Assembly (NCBI RefSeq): GCF_003144195.1
Contig: NW_020290071.1
Span: forward strand, 1 to 64,000
DNA length: 64,000 nucleotides
Reading direction: 5' to 3'
Source: Ceraceosorus guamensis
Taxonomy: Eukaryota; Basidiomycota; Exobasidiomycetes; Ceraceosorales; Ceraceosoraceae
Shown here: positions 53,766 to 64,000 of the stretch, in pieces
Layout of the letters: the number at the start of each line of letters is the position of its first letter
Numbering within the stretch: the stretch's first letter is position 1
Notes under the pieces: generated by a model
Seen by the model: the letters and a program-made list of their open reading frames with translations, nothing else
Told to the model about the DNA's origin: nothing
Database searches by the model: none
Position numbers and translations under genes: made by a program

Positions 53766-55409
53766 ATGGCAGATCCCAGACTGTTCAATTTCGGAGGTTC
53801 ACCGAAGATTGAAAGGGAGGACGAGGGCGGTACAAGTCCTTCCATCCGACCATGGTCAGGAACGCTGGCTTCCAAGGCAGATGCCCTTGCAGTGTATTCC
53901 GAAGCAGTGCAAGACCCAGCTGCAGAGTGTGCGAACATCGAAAGTATCTACTGCGCATCGCAAGATAAAGACAGCGAGGTGCCAGAAGCAAAAATCTTGA
54001 GGGAGGACTTTTGCAGCAGCGCGCTTGTTGCTCACCACTGGCTCTCATTGGGTCCGGAATACTCGTCCCAGGGCGTCGACATTGATTTAGCAGCTCTGCA
54101 ACACAATCAGAGGCTGTTCGGAGCGAGAGACGTGCGCATCTTGCAAAGTTCAGAATACGCACAGGCTAAGGATGCGTTCGGCGTCCAGCTCGACCCTTGC
54201 GACGCAACATCGGGTACAGAACGCAGAAATCCGGTTCAAGGCGCCTCCTGGGCACCTGGTGCAGCAACGGATAGATTCGATAGAAAGCTCGCCAAGAAGC
54301 TGGCACGCTCACAAAAACAAGCCGTGCAACCCCAGCAGAGGGATCTGCTTACGCAAAACGTTTCGCAGACGCCGCCATCCTCTGCAGATGCTGAGAAACC
54401 ACGACTCACATTATTACACGCCGACGTCTTGAGTCTCCCTCTCTCGCTGCCGTCGACTTTGCAAATTCCTCCGCCTGACGTTGTGGCATCGCTCAACTAC
54501 GCTCTTTGCTACTTTCACGATCGTGCAGGCCTATTGGGCTACCTGCGGCAAGTCGTCAGAACACTTCGGTCTCACACTGGTCGCTTCGTTTGCGATCAAT
54601 TCGCCGGCCCGCAAGGCAATGAGATTTACCCCGAGCAGACGCCGCTTTGGGACAAATTCGGCAGGGAACCTGGGTTCATGAGGTCGGGAGATCCGAGGCC
54701 CGATCCTGGTAACGCGGACGTGCGGGTTTGGCGGAATGATGACGAGCACTCAGGCTCTAATCCCGCGGACGAAAGTCACCCCGAAAGTCGGGTTGGTTCT
54801 TCTTCATCCTCGCGACACTGGCCCAGGGGCAATCTGCTCCTGGTACGCAAGGGGAAGTGGACACCGAAGATTGCTCACGGCACATTGGGAGAAGAGCAAG
54901 ACTTTGAATATTGGAGGGAAGATGGGCCAGTGGACTACATGACCAATCGTTTCCGGATGAGCCTCAGCTTCCGATTCCAGGACGGTGAGCTCTTTTGCGA
55001 AGCGTTGCCAATCTTTGCATCCGCGCTAATCTTGTGGTGCTACGTACGTTCAGGTTCATGGCTCCGAGACGTATTCGCATACGACTTTCGCGTCTGGTCT
55101 CTTTGCGAAGTGATCGAGGCCATGCAAGAAGCTGGTTTTGCTAAGGTTACGGCGGAGGTGCTCCCTAGGGACGCGGCGGACGCGCACAACAAGGAGGTGT
55201 CTGACTCTGAATCCGATTCCGGACCTGAAGAACAGCCGCCAGATCAGGTACACCGAAGGAGGAGTGATGATGGATTGCAAGATATGGCTTCGCTCATCAG
55301 GAGGACAGAACGAGAAGAAAGGAACCGATCCAATTATGAAATCGTAAGGGAGGGGGAAATGGTCTTCGCCAAGAGAAGCTTCGCCAGTGAGTTCACGCTC
55401 TTGCGATAA
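53766..55409 (+). CDS. SAM-dependent methyltransferase-like protein
   Basis: Exons 53766-54984 and 55054-55409 give about 524 residues; the 69-nt intron is in frame, with GTGAGC and TTCAG ends, and splicing yields FQDG-SWLRDVF. The start at 53766 has a strong context (GCCATGG). EDFCSSALVAHHWLSLGP and GVDIDLAAL form the class I Rossmann motif I and acidic motif; VVASLNYALCYFHDR and YLRQVVRTLR then GRFVCDQFAG are the following strands. A Gln/Ala-rich insert sits between motifs I and II, and an acidic Ser/Glu/Asp stretch near residues 440-470 is disordered. Similar proteins with the motif EDFCG exist in plants, bacteria and fungi; the substrate is unknown to me. Confidence 0.75.
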   Translation: MADPRLFNFGGSPKIEREDEGGTSPSIRPWSGTLASKADALAVYSEAVQDPAAECANIESIYCASQDKDSEVPEAKILREDFCSSALVAHHWLSLGPEYSSQGVDIDLAALQHNQRLFGARDVRILQSSEYAQAKDAFGVQLDPCDATSGTERRNPVQGASWAPGAATDRFDRKLAKKLARSQKQAVQPQQRDLLTQNVSQTPPSSADAEKPRLTLLHADVLSLPLSLPSTLQIPPPDVVASLNYALCYFHDRAGLLGYLRQVVRTLRSHTGRFVCDQFAGPQGNEIYPEQTPLWDKFGREPGFMRSGDPRPDPGNADVRVWRNDDEHSGSNPADESHPESRVGSSSSSRHWPRGNLLLVRKGKWTPKIAHGTLGEEQDFEYWREDGPVDYMTNRFRMSLSFRFQDGELFCEALPIFASALILWCYVRSGSWLRDVFAYDFRVWSLCEVIEAMQEAGFAKVTAEVLPRDAADAHNKEVSDSESDSGPEEQPPDQVHRRRSDDGLQDMASLIRRTEREERNRSNYEIVREGEMVFAKRSFASEFTLLR

Positions 55410-56866
55410 CAACAAGCGTTAGCATGCTCACATAAATCATCTACCATCTTCGTCCTGCTAGCATATGTCATCGGGCACGCCCCTTAATCCACAAAGTGCC
55501 GAATGGAAATGCATGTTCTGAGCTATCTGGCTCGCCCAAGATTGAAGTGAAGGAAATCATTGCACAGCAGTAGTGTCGGTGCTACCTCGGGTCGTGACAC
55601 AACTTTGACCTTGTTCATCTGTCCGATTGAACCCCTTGAATGCAACGCCAAGCCTTGTGAGGTCAAGTCCCGTGGGTTAACCCCGCGATCGGCGAAGCCG
55701 CCGGTTCTCACCCCTGAGCTGGTAGTGACGGGGAGATTGAGGGGACAGAAGGATCCAAGTTGAAGCCGAAACTTGACCGTATGAGCCTTTGCGAGGCATA
55801 CGGCTCGCCTGCTGAATGTGGGGGCAGGCTGCTTCCGATCATGCAATGGAGAATGTCACCCTAGCTACAACAGACATGAGTGCAACAGTCCTGAGGAGCA
55901 ACGGAAGCTTCCGCTCTGCCATTCCTTGTCAGATGGCGCTAAAGTTCGCTTAATTGCAGCTGAACGCGCGCTAGGCAGAAATAGCCGCGCTTTGGTCCGT
56001 CTTTTCCCCACACCTACCGCGTGGTCGATCAGCATTAGTTGCTGCTGATGCACCCAGCAATCAAAATGTGAATAATAGCCGCTGCTCATCGGCATGCTCA
56101 GTTATACTTGGTGAGCACGCCGCCTGATAGGGGCCCTCGCAGCGCGCCATGAATGGATCAACAACACAAGCATCACGAATCAGAGTGGATGCGTGCGCTC
56201 TCAATGGAGCAAGTATGAGCTATCCCCCTCTTCAGGCACCATGCACGTACGTGTACAGTGCCTCATCTGACTTCGTGTCAAATGACGCTAAAGGAAGCCA
56301 ACGTTCTTCTGTCCACGATTGAGCCGTCATCAAGATGCACTCCGCGACAAAGTACCTACAACTGTGAGCACCAACAGCAACTGGGCCGAATTGATCCTAG
56401 GAATTCCTGAGGGGAAACGCGGGCAGGCTGCGCAAATAAGCAGCATGCACACCTCGCTTCTAACGGCAATCTGAATGGAACATAAGTCACCTAAGGTCTG
56501 CGCAATGCAATTCCCAATACTTTGTCGGCTCGCGTAGTCAAGAGTGAGTAATTTTGAGTACAGCGTATATAACCAGTGACTTTGACGTTCTGCGCGGGGC
56601 CGTGCCTCGTTATAAAGTGGCCCGCTTGACGATCTGAAGCTCCCTCAGCCCCGTCAGACCTTGCTTCCTTGTCTCTCTCTCTTCCGCCCTCCTTCCGTCC
56701 CCTCATACCCATCCTAATCAGCTGTTGTAGGACTCCTGCCTCTCCTGCCTCGCCCACGCCCTCCACGCCCCCGTTCCACCTACTCCCCTTGCTCTTTTAC
56801 CCGTAGGAGCCTCTCCGCGCTCTTGCTTTGTCCCATTCCACGACGCTTCCGTTTTCGACAGGTGCA
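55410..56866. other. Intergenic stretch upstream of the GH3 gene
   Basis: About 1.45 kb. No gene seen. The right end holds the GH3 core promoter, noted separately. Confidence 0.55.
56565..56810 (+). promoter_or_regulatory. Core promoter of the GH3 beta-glucosidase gene
   Basis: GTATATAAC at 56565-56573 is a good TATA box. A strongly pyrimidine-rich strand (TCTCTCTCTCTTCC and CCTCCTTCC) runs from about 56660 to 56810, as in fungal promoters of well-expressed genes, and the start codon follows at 56867. Inferred from sequence pattern. Confidence 0.5.
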
Positions 56867-59800
56867 ATGAGGGCATCCTTCCTCATCCTAGCTCTCGCCC
56901 TCTTCGGCGCCAGTGCACCCAGCACTTTTGCTAAGCACGACTTCGAGCGTCGAGCAGCGCACCACTCCAAACATCATGTCGAAGCTCGCTCTCAGCATGC
57001 ATGGCTCGGCTCGGCAGAGATCAGCCAAGGCTCTCTCCAAGAGGCTAAATTAGACACTTTCCGCGGTGACGAGTCCGTTCTGAAAGGCTGGAATGGAGCC
57101 AAGATGAAGGAGGAATCTGCCAACGCTGAAATTAATGCTGAGGCAAAAGCAAGCAGCAAGAAGAATGACGCAGCCCACGCTTCTGCTACTGCCCACGCTC
57201 AGACTGAAGGCTCGGCCAGCGCTGGCATTGCAGGTGACCAACAAGACCACAACGGAAAGGCGGGTCTCATTCAGAACGTTGGCCGCAACCGCAGGTGGAA
57301 GACTGCCATTGCAAAGGCAAAGGATGCTGTGGGCAAGCTCACTCTCGAGGAGCGAGTTGCTCTCATGACTGGTGAGCGCTGCATTTCCACGGGAGGGCGC
57401 TTGGTTCCGATGTGCCTTGCGGTACCTCGCTAGACCTCAGCTCATCCCTCTCTCGTCCGTTTGCGTGCTGTGAAAAGGTGTCGGTTGGGAGCGTGGTCCG
57501 CTACCCAGGTGTGTGGGGAACATTGCCCCTCAGAAGAAGATTGGCTTCGAGGGCCTTTGTCTGCAAGACTCGCCCGTCGGTGTGCGTTTCGCAGGTAAGT
57601 CGCCCTTTGCAATTGTAAAGCTGGAAAAGTTCCGCAATCTCAGTCACGAGGCAAAGCCGACGGGAAGGGCGACTTAGGTGGCAAGGTCGATGTGCGTTCC
57701 ATGCTGACATCTTTTGGTGGTGCGGGTCTCTCAGACCTGGTCACTCCTTTCCCGACGGGCATCACCACAGCTGCCACTTTCAGCAAGGACTTGGCCTACA
57801 AACGTGGTGTGGCCCAGGGGCAGCAAGCTCGGGCCAAAGGTGTTTCCATCCTCTTGGGCCCTGGCTTGAACTTTGGACGCGCGCCTGCTGCGGGAAGAAA
57901 TTGGGAGTACGGCGGAGAGGACCCCTACTTGATCGGTGTGGCAGGGGCACAGAACATCAAGGGCATACAGTCCCAGCATGTTCAAGCGTGTGCCAAACAC
58001 TTCGTACTGAATGACCAGGAAACGCTCCGCAACACCTACTCGAGCAATGTAGACGAGCGCTCGTAAGTTCAAACGCTGGTGTGCTTTCATGTGGGAGAGG
58101 CGTGTGGCTCATTTCCCGTTCCCTCAGTCTCTACGAGCTGTACCTGCACCCCTTCAAGGATGCTGTTGAGGCAGACACCGCCACAGTCATGGCGTCTTAT
58201 AACAGGTGTGTAACAAGTGCTGGTCTTTTGAAGCCGATCGAGGAGAAGACCGAGAAGCTGAAGAGCGGTCCCCTTTCGCTGCGAACGACAGAATCAACGA
58301 GACGTGGGCGACGGAGAATCCGGAGCTCCTTGGCAATATCCTGAAGTACAGGCTGGGCCACAATGGAGCTACCATCAGCGATTGGGGAGCACAGCACAAC
58401 AACGTAGAGTCGGCAAACGGCTATCTTGACATGGCTCAACCGGGACAGACAGCATGCTGCGACAAGAGCATCGGCACCTACTTCTGGAACGAGAATCTGG
58501 TCGCCGCTGTAAACAATGGCTCTGTTCCTGCCGACCGAGTGGCGGACGCAGCGGAGCGTGTGCTGGCGGGCTACTACCTGCTGGACCAGGACCAGCCTCA
58601 TCCCAAACCCAACTTCGATTCGTTCGACCCACTCGACCCGAGCAATCAACACGTCAATGTGATCAAGCCGGAGCACGTCCAAGTTGCACGCGAAGTTGCA
58701 GCTGCTGGTACCGTTCTGCTGCAGAACAAGAAGAAGGCACTTCCTTTGAATGTCAAGAAGCTAAGGAAGCTCGCAGTGATCGGCCCTCAGGCAGGCCCGG
58801 CCATCAATGGCGCCAACGCTTTCGGCGATCGTGGTGGAGTCGATGGCTACCTCGGCATGGGTTGGGGCTCAGGTGAGTCCCTCGCGCCGTCGCTATCAAA
58901 TTTGGCATCCAAGGTCTGACTCCGTTCATTCCTCGCGTGCCCGCAGGTACTGCGGAGTACCCTTTCCTCGTCGATCCCCTCAACGAGCTCAATCAGCTCG
59001 CACGCAAGACGCCCTTCGGACTGTACTGGAGTCTCAACGCCACGGACTACGACCGCATCCCCAAGGTGGCAGATGAAAGACTGGGCGTTGACGCTGCCTT
59101 GGTTTTTGTCTACGCCGACAGCGGTGAAGGCTACATCTCTCTCGAGAACGGTGTCACTGGTGACCGTTCCAATTTGACGTTCTGGAACACCGGCCCAGAG
59201 CTCATCAAGCGCACTGCCGCTGTCAACAGGTATGTAGAATCAGGAATTGCTTTGAGAGTGAGATCGATAAGTGATGAGCTCCTCGCCCTGTCAATAGCAA
59301 CACGATTGTGATTGTCCAGTCGCCAGACGCCAACGACTACGAAGATGTCATTTCGAACCCCAACGTGACCGCGATCATCTGGTCTGGCATGGGCGGAGAA
59401 GAAGGTGGCAGCGCCCTTGTTGACGTGCTCACTGGCAAGACCAACCCATCCGGACGTCTCCCATTCACGATTGCAAAGAAGAGATCCGATTACTCAGCCG
59501 ACGTGAACTACTTCCCAGGTCTGTCCGACACGCCTGCATCTTTCGACCAGGCTCAACTCCCCTACACTGAGAAGCTTGAGGTGAGTGATGGATATCAGTA
59601 ACCGCTCCTGGCACCCTTTGCTCATCGTTGCCGCTCAATTTCGATCACGCTCTTTGCAGGTCGGTTACCGCCACTTCGACGCCAAGAATATCGAGCCCAG
59701 ATTCGCGTTTGGACACGGTCTGAGCTACACCTCCTTCAAGTACTCTGGCGCTCGTGGCAAATGGCTCGACCAAAAGGAATGGAACTCCCGCGCTTGGTCG

Positions 59801-60217
59801 TGGCCTACTCCAAAGTGGATCAATGAGCCCGTGAGCATCGCAGACCCCGTTTGCTCATGCGTTGACATGTGTTTCATTTGCTGAAATGACGGCTCCTTCA
59901 CTGTGCTTGCATAGGTGTATGAGGTATCCTTCACCGTGCAGAACAGTGGAGGACGTGACGGTCACGAAGTGCCTCAAGTCTACTTGTCCTTCCCAGCAGC
60001 CGCAGGCGAGCCGCCGAAGGTCCTTCGTCTCTTTGACCGGGTACCTATTCCAGCTGGTCAATCCAAGCACATCACCTGGCAGCTGACGAGGTACGACCTC
60101 TCCATCTGGTCAACCGAGAAGCAACGCTGGATACACCCGGCCGGCGACTACAAGCTTCAAATTGGAGCCTCTTCGCGCGATATCAGATTGAACGTCGACT
60201 TCAAGAGCGCAGCTTGA
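56867..60217 (+). CDS. Secreted GH3 beta-glucosidase
   Basis: Exons 56867-57371, 57478-57594, 57735-58062, 58128-58205, 58292-58872, 58947-59229, 59298-59580, 59660-59830 and 59915-60217 give about 882 residues. A signal peptide covers residues 1-22 ([19 protein letters not shown]). A His/Lys/Ala-rich stretch of about 130 residues then precedes [12 protein letters not shown], where the GH3 barrel begins. Barrel motifs include [38 protein letters not shown] and SDWGAQHN, whose Asp (about 373) is the likely nucleophile. The second alpha/beta domain ([39 protein letters not shown]) and a fibronectin III-like C-terminal domain complete the fungal pattern. The enzyme splits terminal glucose from cellobiose or laminari-oligosaccharides outside the cell. 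Confidence 0.93.
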
Positions 60218-60550
60218 CAGTTTGATAGGTCTCAAATTTGTCCTGTCCGAAACGGACTTCGCTCGAGAACGATTCCTTCGCCGCACAGTCACATTCTTCA
60301 TTGATACTTTGCTTCTGCCTTCTGCCTCTCCGGACCTTTGCGCCAGTCGCAGGTTGCCAGATTCGGCACCTGACGTTCCTAATTCCTGCTTGCCATCTTG
60401 TCTCCTTCCCCGACACTTCCAGTGTTCATGAAATCGCTTGCACTGACATGCGCGCAAATGACACTGTCGCTACACATGCCTGGCAGACATTTGGACCTGT
60501 CTGCGGGCTTACGTCAACGGTCCAATGACGAATGCGGGGATCACCGCAGC

Positions 60551-62311
60551 TTATTCTCTCCCGTGATAAAAGGCAAGCCTAGCCAAGGCGATGAGCAGGT
60601 CTCTCGTGTATGCATGCTTGTGGACCTCGAAGACCATAGGCCTGCCGCTCAGCGTTTCTGCTTCTTGAACCTCAGCATTTATCGACGCGAGCGCGCTTTT
60701 CGGCGAGGACCTTTCCGCCGAAGGACGCAGCAAGCTCAGAAACTCGTTGATGTGCTGGTGTCTGTCAGACTCGTCGACGAACAGGCTGTCTATGTCGTAA
60801 ACGGGCACCCCAACGTCCTTGCCCAGCTCTTCGACCAAGCTCTTGACCTCGGCCATTGGAGCGGAAGGAAGCTGCTCGTCTCTTGATATGCCGTCTGATG
60901 GTTGCGCAGTCGCAGCGTCTGGTGCCACAATCATAGAATGGGGCTTCGGTGCTGCCCTAGTCTGGCCGGAGAATATTAACACAGCTGCGAGCGTCGAGTG
61001 CTCTTCTCCGGGGCTTGGTGAGGCTGAGAGCCTCCCCAGACCATTCCACTCGATGCATCTGATGGGTCGTTCGCTCCTTGATCCGCATTCTCGGAGCGAG
61101 CTCGAAGACTCCTCATCCAACGACGCTGATGTCTTGTGGACCTCGTCAAGCACACGTGTCGCCAAATCCGTCTCGACTTGATGTTGCAGATCAGCCGGGG
61201 TGGCAGCGAGTATCCGAGAGGCCGAAGCTGAGAGACGTGGCATGAATACAAGGCGTCATGTAATCAGACCTCGGTCCATCGCGACGTGTGCTGGTGATGC
61301 GAGCTTTCCGCATCAACCCACCTTTTTTTGTCACGCTCTGAAAGACGGTGCGATCCAAAGTCAACCATGCCCCTCTGCTTTCCCTTCCCCGTGTAAGACC
61401 TGGAAATTGTATACGTGATAATCGAGCAGACTTTGGGTTGTTCTCGCGCCTGCGCCCAGTATGGCCTTTGTCTCCAACATCCTGCAGGTTCAGATGATCA
61501 TTCTTCTCCTGGATGACAGAATTTCTTGCAGGCTGCTCAGAGGATGGTTGGGGCATGGCTAGCCTGACCATCAGAGCTTCGCCACGCCCATGCGAGAATA
61601 GTGTGAGGACGCGCAACCAAAACTTTCTGAGCTGGGGCGAACGCAAAGGCGACTCACAGACTGGCAAAATGGCCGAAGTGAGGACGCACCGCCTCAGAGG
61701 GGCGGCGAGCATATGTACTGGACCGCAAGAGAGTCGTGTATATGAGCGCGCTGACGAAGAGATGCGCCACTCTCGTGCTTGGCGAGCTCACCGAATGGAT
61801 CTATCTCGAGCTCATATTCGAGGTTCCCCAGCTTCTTTCGCACATCCGGGCTCACTGCATCACCCCCCTCCTCGCGTACTGTACCCTCTTGGCTGGCTCG
61901 AGACGTTAGGCGAGAGGTAGTCCCGTCGTGTGGAGACGAAGGCTCCGTCGTTGCGCGTTTTGAGAAGCTTCGGCTCCTCGAATGATGGACGTCGTCGAAA
62001 GTTGACTGCAGTCGATGCCCTGAAGCTAAAAGACCCGGCGCGTGGAGCCTCGATACAGTCTGCTTATGAGGCCTGGAATACCTGCCTTGCCGAGCATCGT
62101 TTCCAATGTTCCAGAGCTCAGGTTCCCCCGCTACAGCGGTTCGACCGCCTGCAATCGACCCTCGGATCTGTAGTCGCTCTGTGCCTGCTAGCCAGGCTTC
62201 CCATCCCTGCGGACGCCTAGCTTGAAGATCTCGTCGCCACAAGTCGCTAATGCTCAGCGCAGATTTCCTTTGGCTTGTCGAGCATGCGCAGCGGACTAAG
62301 CAGAATGTCAT
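60551..62311 (-). CDS. Unrecognised protein, possibly mitochondrial, three exons
   Basis: My model joins 62311-61792, 61558-61400 and 61227-60551 into about 451 residues with the frame kept. The first donor is GTGAGC; the second (GTCTTA) is weak. The N-terminal 120 residues are rich in Arg, Ser, Ala and Gln and poor in acids at the start (MTFCLVRCACSTSQRKSAL), which could be a mitochondrial targeting sequence. The C-terminal half has better-ordered sequence: VETDLATRVLDEVHK, an Ala/Ile-rich strand (LAAVLIFSGQ) and VKSLVEELGKDVGVPVYDID. It ends ALARLAFYHGRE. No family is recognised. A shorter model starting at the ATG at 61243 is possible. Confidence 0.5.
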
Positions 62312-62983
62312 GGCTCTCGTTTGGGATGCAAGTCAGGCTACTCAGTCTCCGGTAGGGAGCAGGTCGATCATGTCTGCGGGCTTGAGTCACCTGAGAGCAA
62401 TCTTGGGATGAGTGTGAAGGTGAATTGAACTCCTATCCTCGAGGAATGATTGTAACGTGAAAGGGCAGTTGTCCTCGATCTCTAGGCAGTGAGTGGCTTC
62501 CGCGAGCTTGGTGTCGAATCGCAGTGGAAAGTGGAGTCATTGAAGCGCGCTCTTCTTCTCGCACGAGACGAGCGCGGCGCGGAGCCGAGTCACGCCTGCT
62601 TGCTTTAAACGGCGCGAAGGTCGCAGCGCGGGCGATTCGCTTCGAGTTGGGATCAGCAGATGTCACTTCCAAACAAGAATTCGTGATTGAATGTGAATAC
62701 CTATGAAGCGTGAGCATATATTCAGGCGTTAACCCAAATCCGCCTGCTCGTCTCACAGTCAAGCAAATTTAGCACTCTGCCGTTGACAAGGACTTCTTCT
62801 CGGGCTCCCTCCATCTCCAACACCCACTTATCTCAGCTGCTCTGTGTCAAACGAAACCTGCACAGGCGCCTGCATCATCTCATGAACTCCGGAGCCCTTG
62901 GCACATTCACGATCTAATTCGCTCCTCAATATATTCCGGCTTAACTACGTCATAGTCAAGGCTCTGGCTCAGCTCGTGCCGAG
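62312..62983. promoter_or_regulatory. Divergent intergenic region upstream of the PheRS alpha gene
   Basis: 672 bp between two start codons facing apart. It contains AATTCGTGATTGAATGTG at about 62689. No TATA box stands out. Promoter role is inferred from position. Confidence 0.35.
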
Positions 62984-64000
62984 ATGGGAGCGCCTCCGTA
63001 TGATCTTTCGGAGCAGCCCAGCGCGGAAGACATCCTTCAGCTGCTGGACAATGCTGGTTCATCAGGCATTCCAGACACCCGGACCCTCACCGTGTCCCCA
63101 GACAACATTGATCTGACCTCGCTTGCCTCTCTCGAAGCAGCGCATCGCGCGCGAGCGGACTGGCAGTTGGGTCTTCAATCTACGCTCAGCAGTCTCAGAG
63201 ATAGAGACATGATCACCTTTGATGTCAAGGAAGAGCTGACTAGCGGCCTCACAGAGGAAGGAAACACGATTGCAAATGAGGGAAGTCACGAGGCCAGGTT
63301 GTGGGCTGCTCTACCTGCAGACGCAGAGGAAGGAAAGAGCATGCAAGACTTGCAGGTGAGATCGCTGTATGCTGTCCTGCTCCTCGGTGAACTTCGATTG
63401 TTCCACTGACACCATGTTCAAATCCTACTTGGAAGACATTGCTCACCGCCGGCGTTCTGAAGATTGCTCAAGGCAAGGCATTCGCCAAGAAGTGGGTGCG
63501 GAAACATCCTTCTGTCAACGGCGCACTGGCTCGAGTCCCAGGAGTAGACACCATCGTGGATGAAACCAGAACGCAGCTCGCCGGCATTAGAGACGGCAGC
63601 GTTAAGCTATCGGACAAAGACTTAGCGGAATTGCGAAAAAGGAAACTGATTGTAGTCAAGTGAGCTGGCTTTCTTCGTTCGTTTTGTGTACACAGTGTGG
63701 CTGAGCTGCTCCACTTGCTCAGGAAATTGGTCTACTTCTCCCTCAAAAAAGGCCCTGCGTTTGCTCTCAAGATTGAGAAACTCGAAACTGATCTGTCCTT
63801 CGAGATGCTCCAGAATGGAAGCTGGAAAGACAAGCCTTTCAAGAAGTACAACTTTGAAGCGGATGGCGTAGAGCCGAGTGCTGGAGCTCTCCATCCTCTA
63901 CTGAAGGTCAGAGAAGAGTTCAGGAACATATTCTTTGAGATGGGGTGAGTTTGTCGAGGCGTCAGGAGAGCAGTGGGGAAGGCTGGGAGTCGCACGCTCA
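62984..64000 (+). CDS. Cytosolic phenylalanyl-tRNA synthetase alpha subunit, 5' part
   Basis: Exons 62984-63355, 63436-63659 and 63723-63944 are visible; a GTGAGT donor at 63945 leads into an intron cut by the window end. The N-terminal helical and winged-helix region is complete: [20 protein letters not shown]-type helices, then [19 protein letters not shown] and [21 protein letters not shown]. The start of the catalytic core follows with [20 protein letters not shown] and [18 protein letters not shown], a hallmark of the eukaryotic cytosolic alpha chain (yeast Frs2). The enzyme is an alpha2-beta2 tetramer that charges tRNA-Phe. The catalytic motifs 2 and 3 lie beyond the window. The start [10 protein letters not shown] has a normal context. 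Confidence 0.9.

Overview
This 64 kb window is nuclear DNA of a basidiomycete fungus, most likely a smut relative (Ustilaginomycotina). It carries intron-rich fungal genes: introns mostly 36-150 nt, GTGAGT-type donors, branch points resembling CTGAC/CTAAC, and several very small exons. The proteins have fungal or basidiomycete character: UPF2, SSD1, SAC7-type RhoGAP, a GH128 glucanase, a GH3 beta-glucosidase and an MSS116-like helicase. There are no operons. All gene models below were spliced by hand from the sequence; no homology search could be run.

Left arm (1-13.5 kb). The window opens in the 3' end of a Ty1/copia element. Next is a seven-exon gene of unknown function (1503-4023) whose first two introns contain two unrelated tandem repeat arrays. 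From 4972 to 11291 lies an apparently whole Ty3/gypsy element with identical 92-bp LTRs, inserted into what looks like a minus-strand host reading frame. About 2 kb of spacer follows.

Centre-left (13.5-30.3 kb). An eight-exon coiled-coil protein gene is followed by three genes of RNA metabolism: UPF2 (nonsense-mediated decay), an RRP42-like exosome subunit transcribed divergently from UPF2, and, after a secreted GH128 glucanase gene, a mitochondrial DEAD-box helicase.

Centre (32.4-43.3 kb). A KpsF/GutQ-type SIS-domain protein, a single-pass membrane protein with a very long disordered tail, a mismatch-specific uracil/thymine-DNA glycosylase, a U1-like zinc-finger (probably nucleolar) protein, and an HD-domain phosphohydrolase.

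Right arm (45-64 kb). A SAC7/BAG7-like RhoGAP faces an SSD1 homologue tail to tail; both families act in Rho1/cell-wall integrity control. Then come a SAM-dependent methyltransferase, a secreted GH3 beta-glucosidase, an unrecognised and possibly mitochondrial protein, and the 5' part of the cytosolic phenylalanyl-tRNA synthetase alpha-subunit gene, which runs off the window.

The points most worth following up are the SSD1 homologue with an intact RNase II-type aspartate set plus seven Ndr-kinase (HxRxxS) sites, the intronic repeat arrays in the micro-exon gene, the very short LTRs of the Ty3 element, and a short ATTCACGATT-like motif scattered through the intergenic DNA. I found no convincing rRNA, tRNA or CRISPR feature and no clear case for a wholly new multi-gene system.
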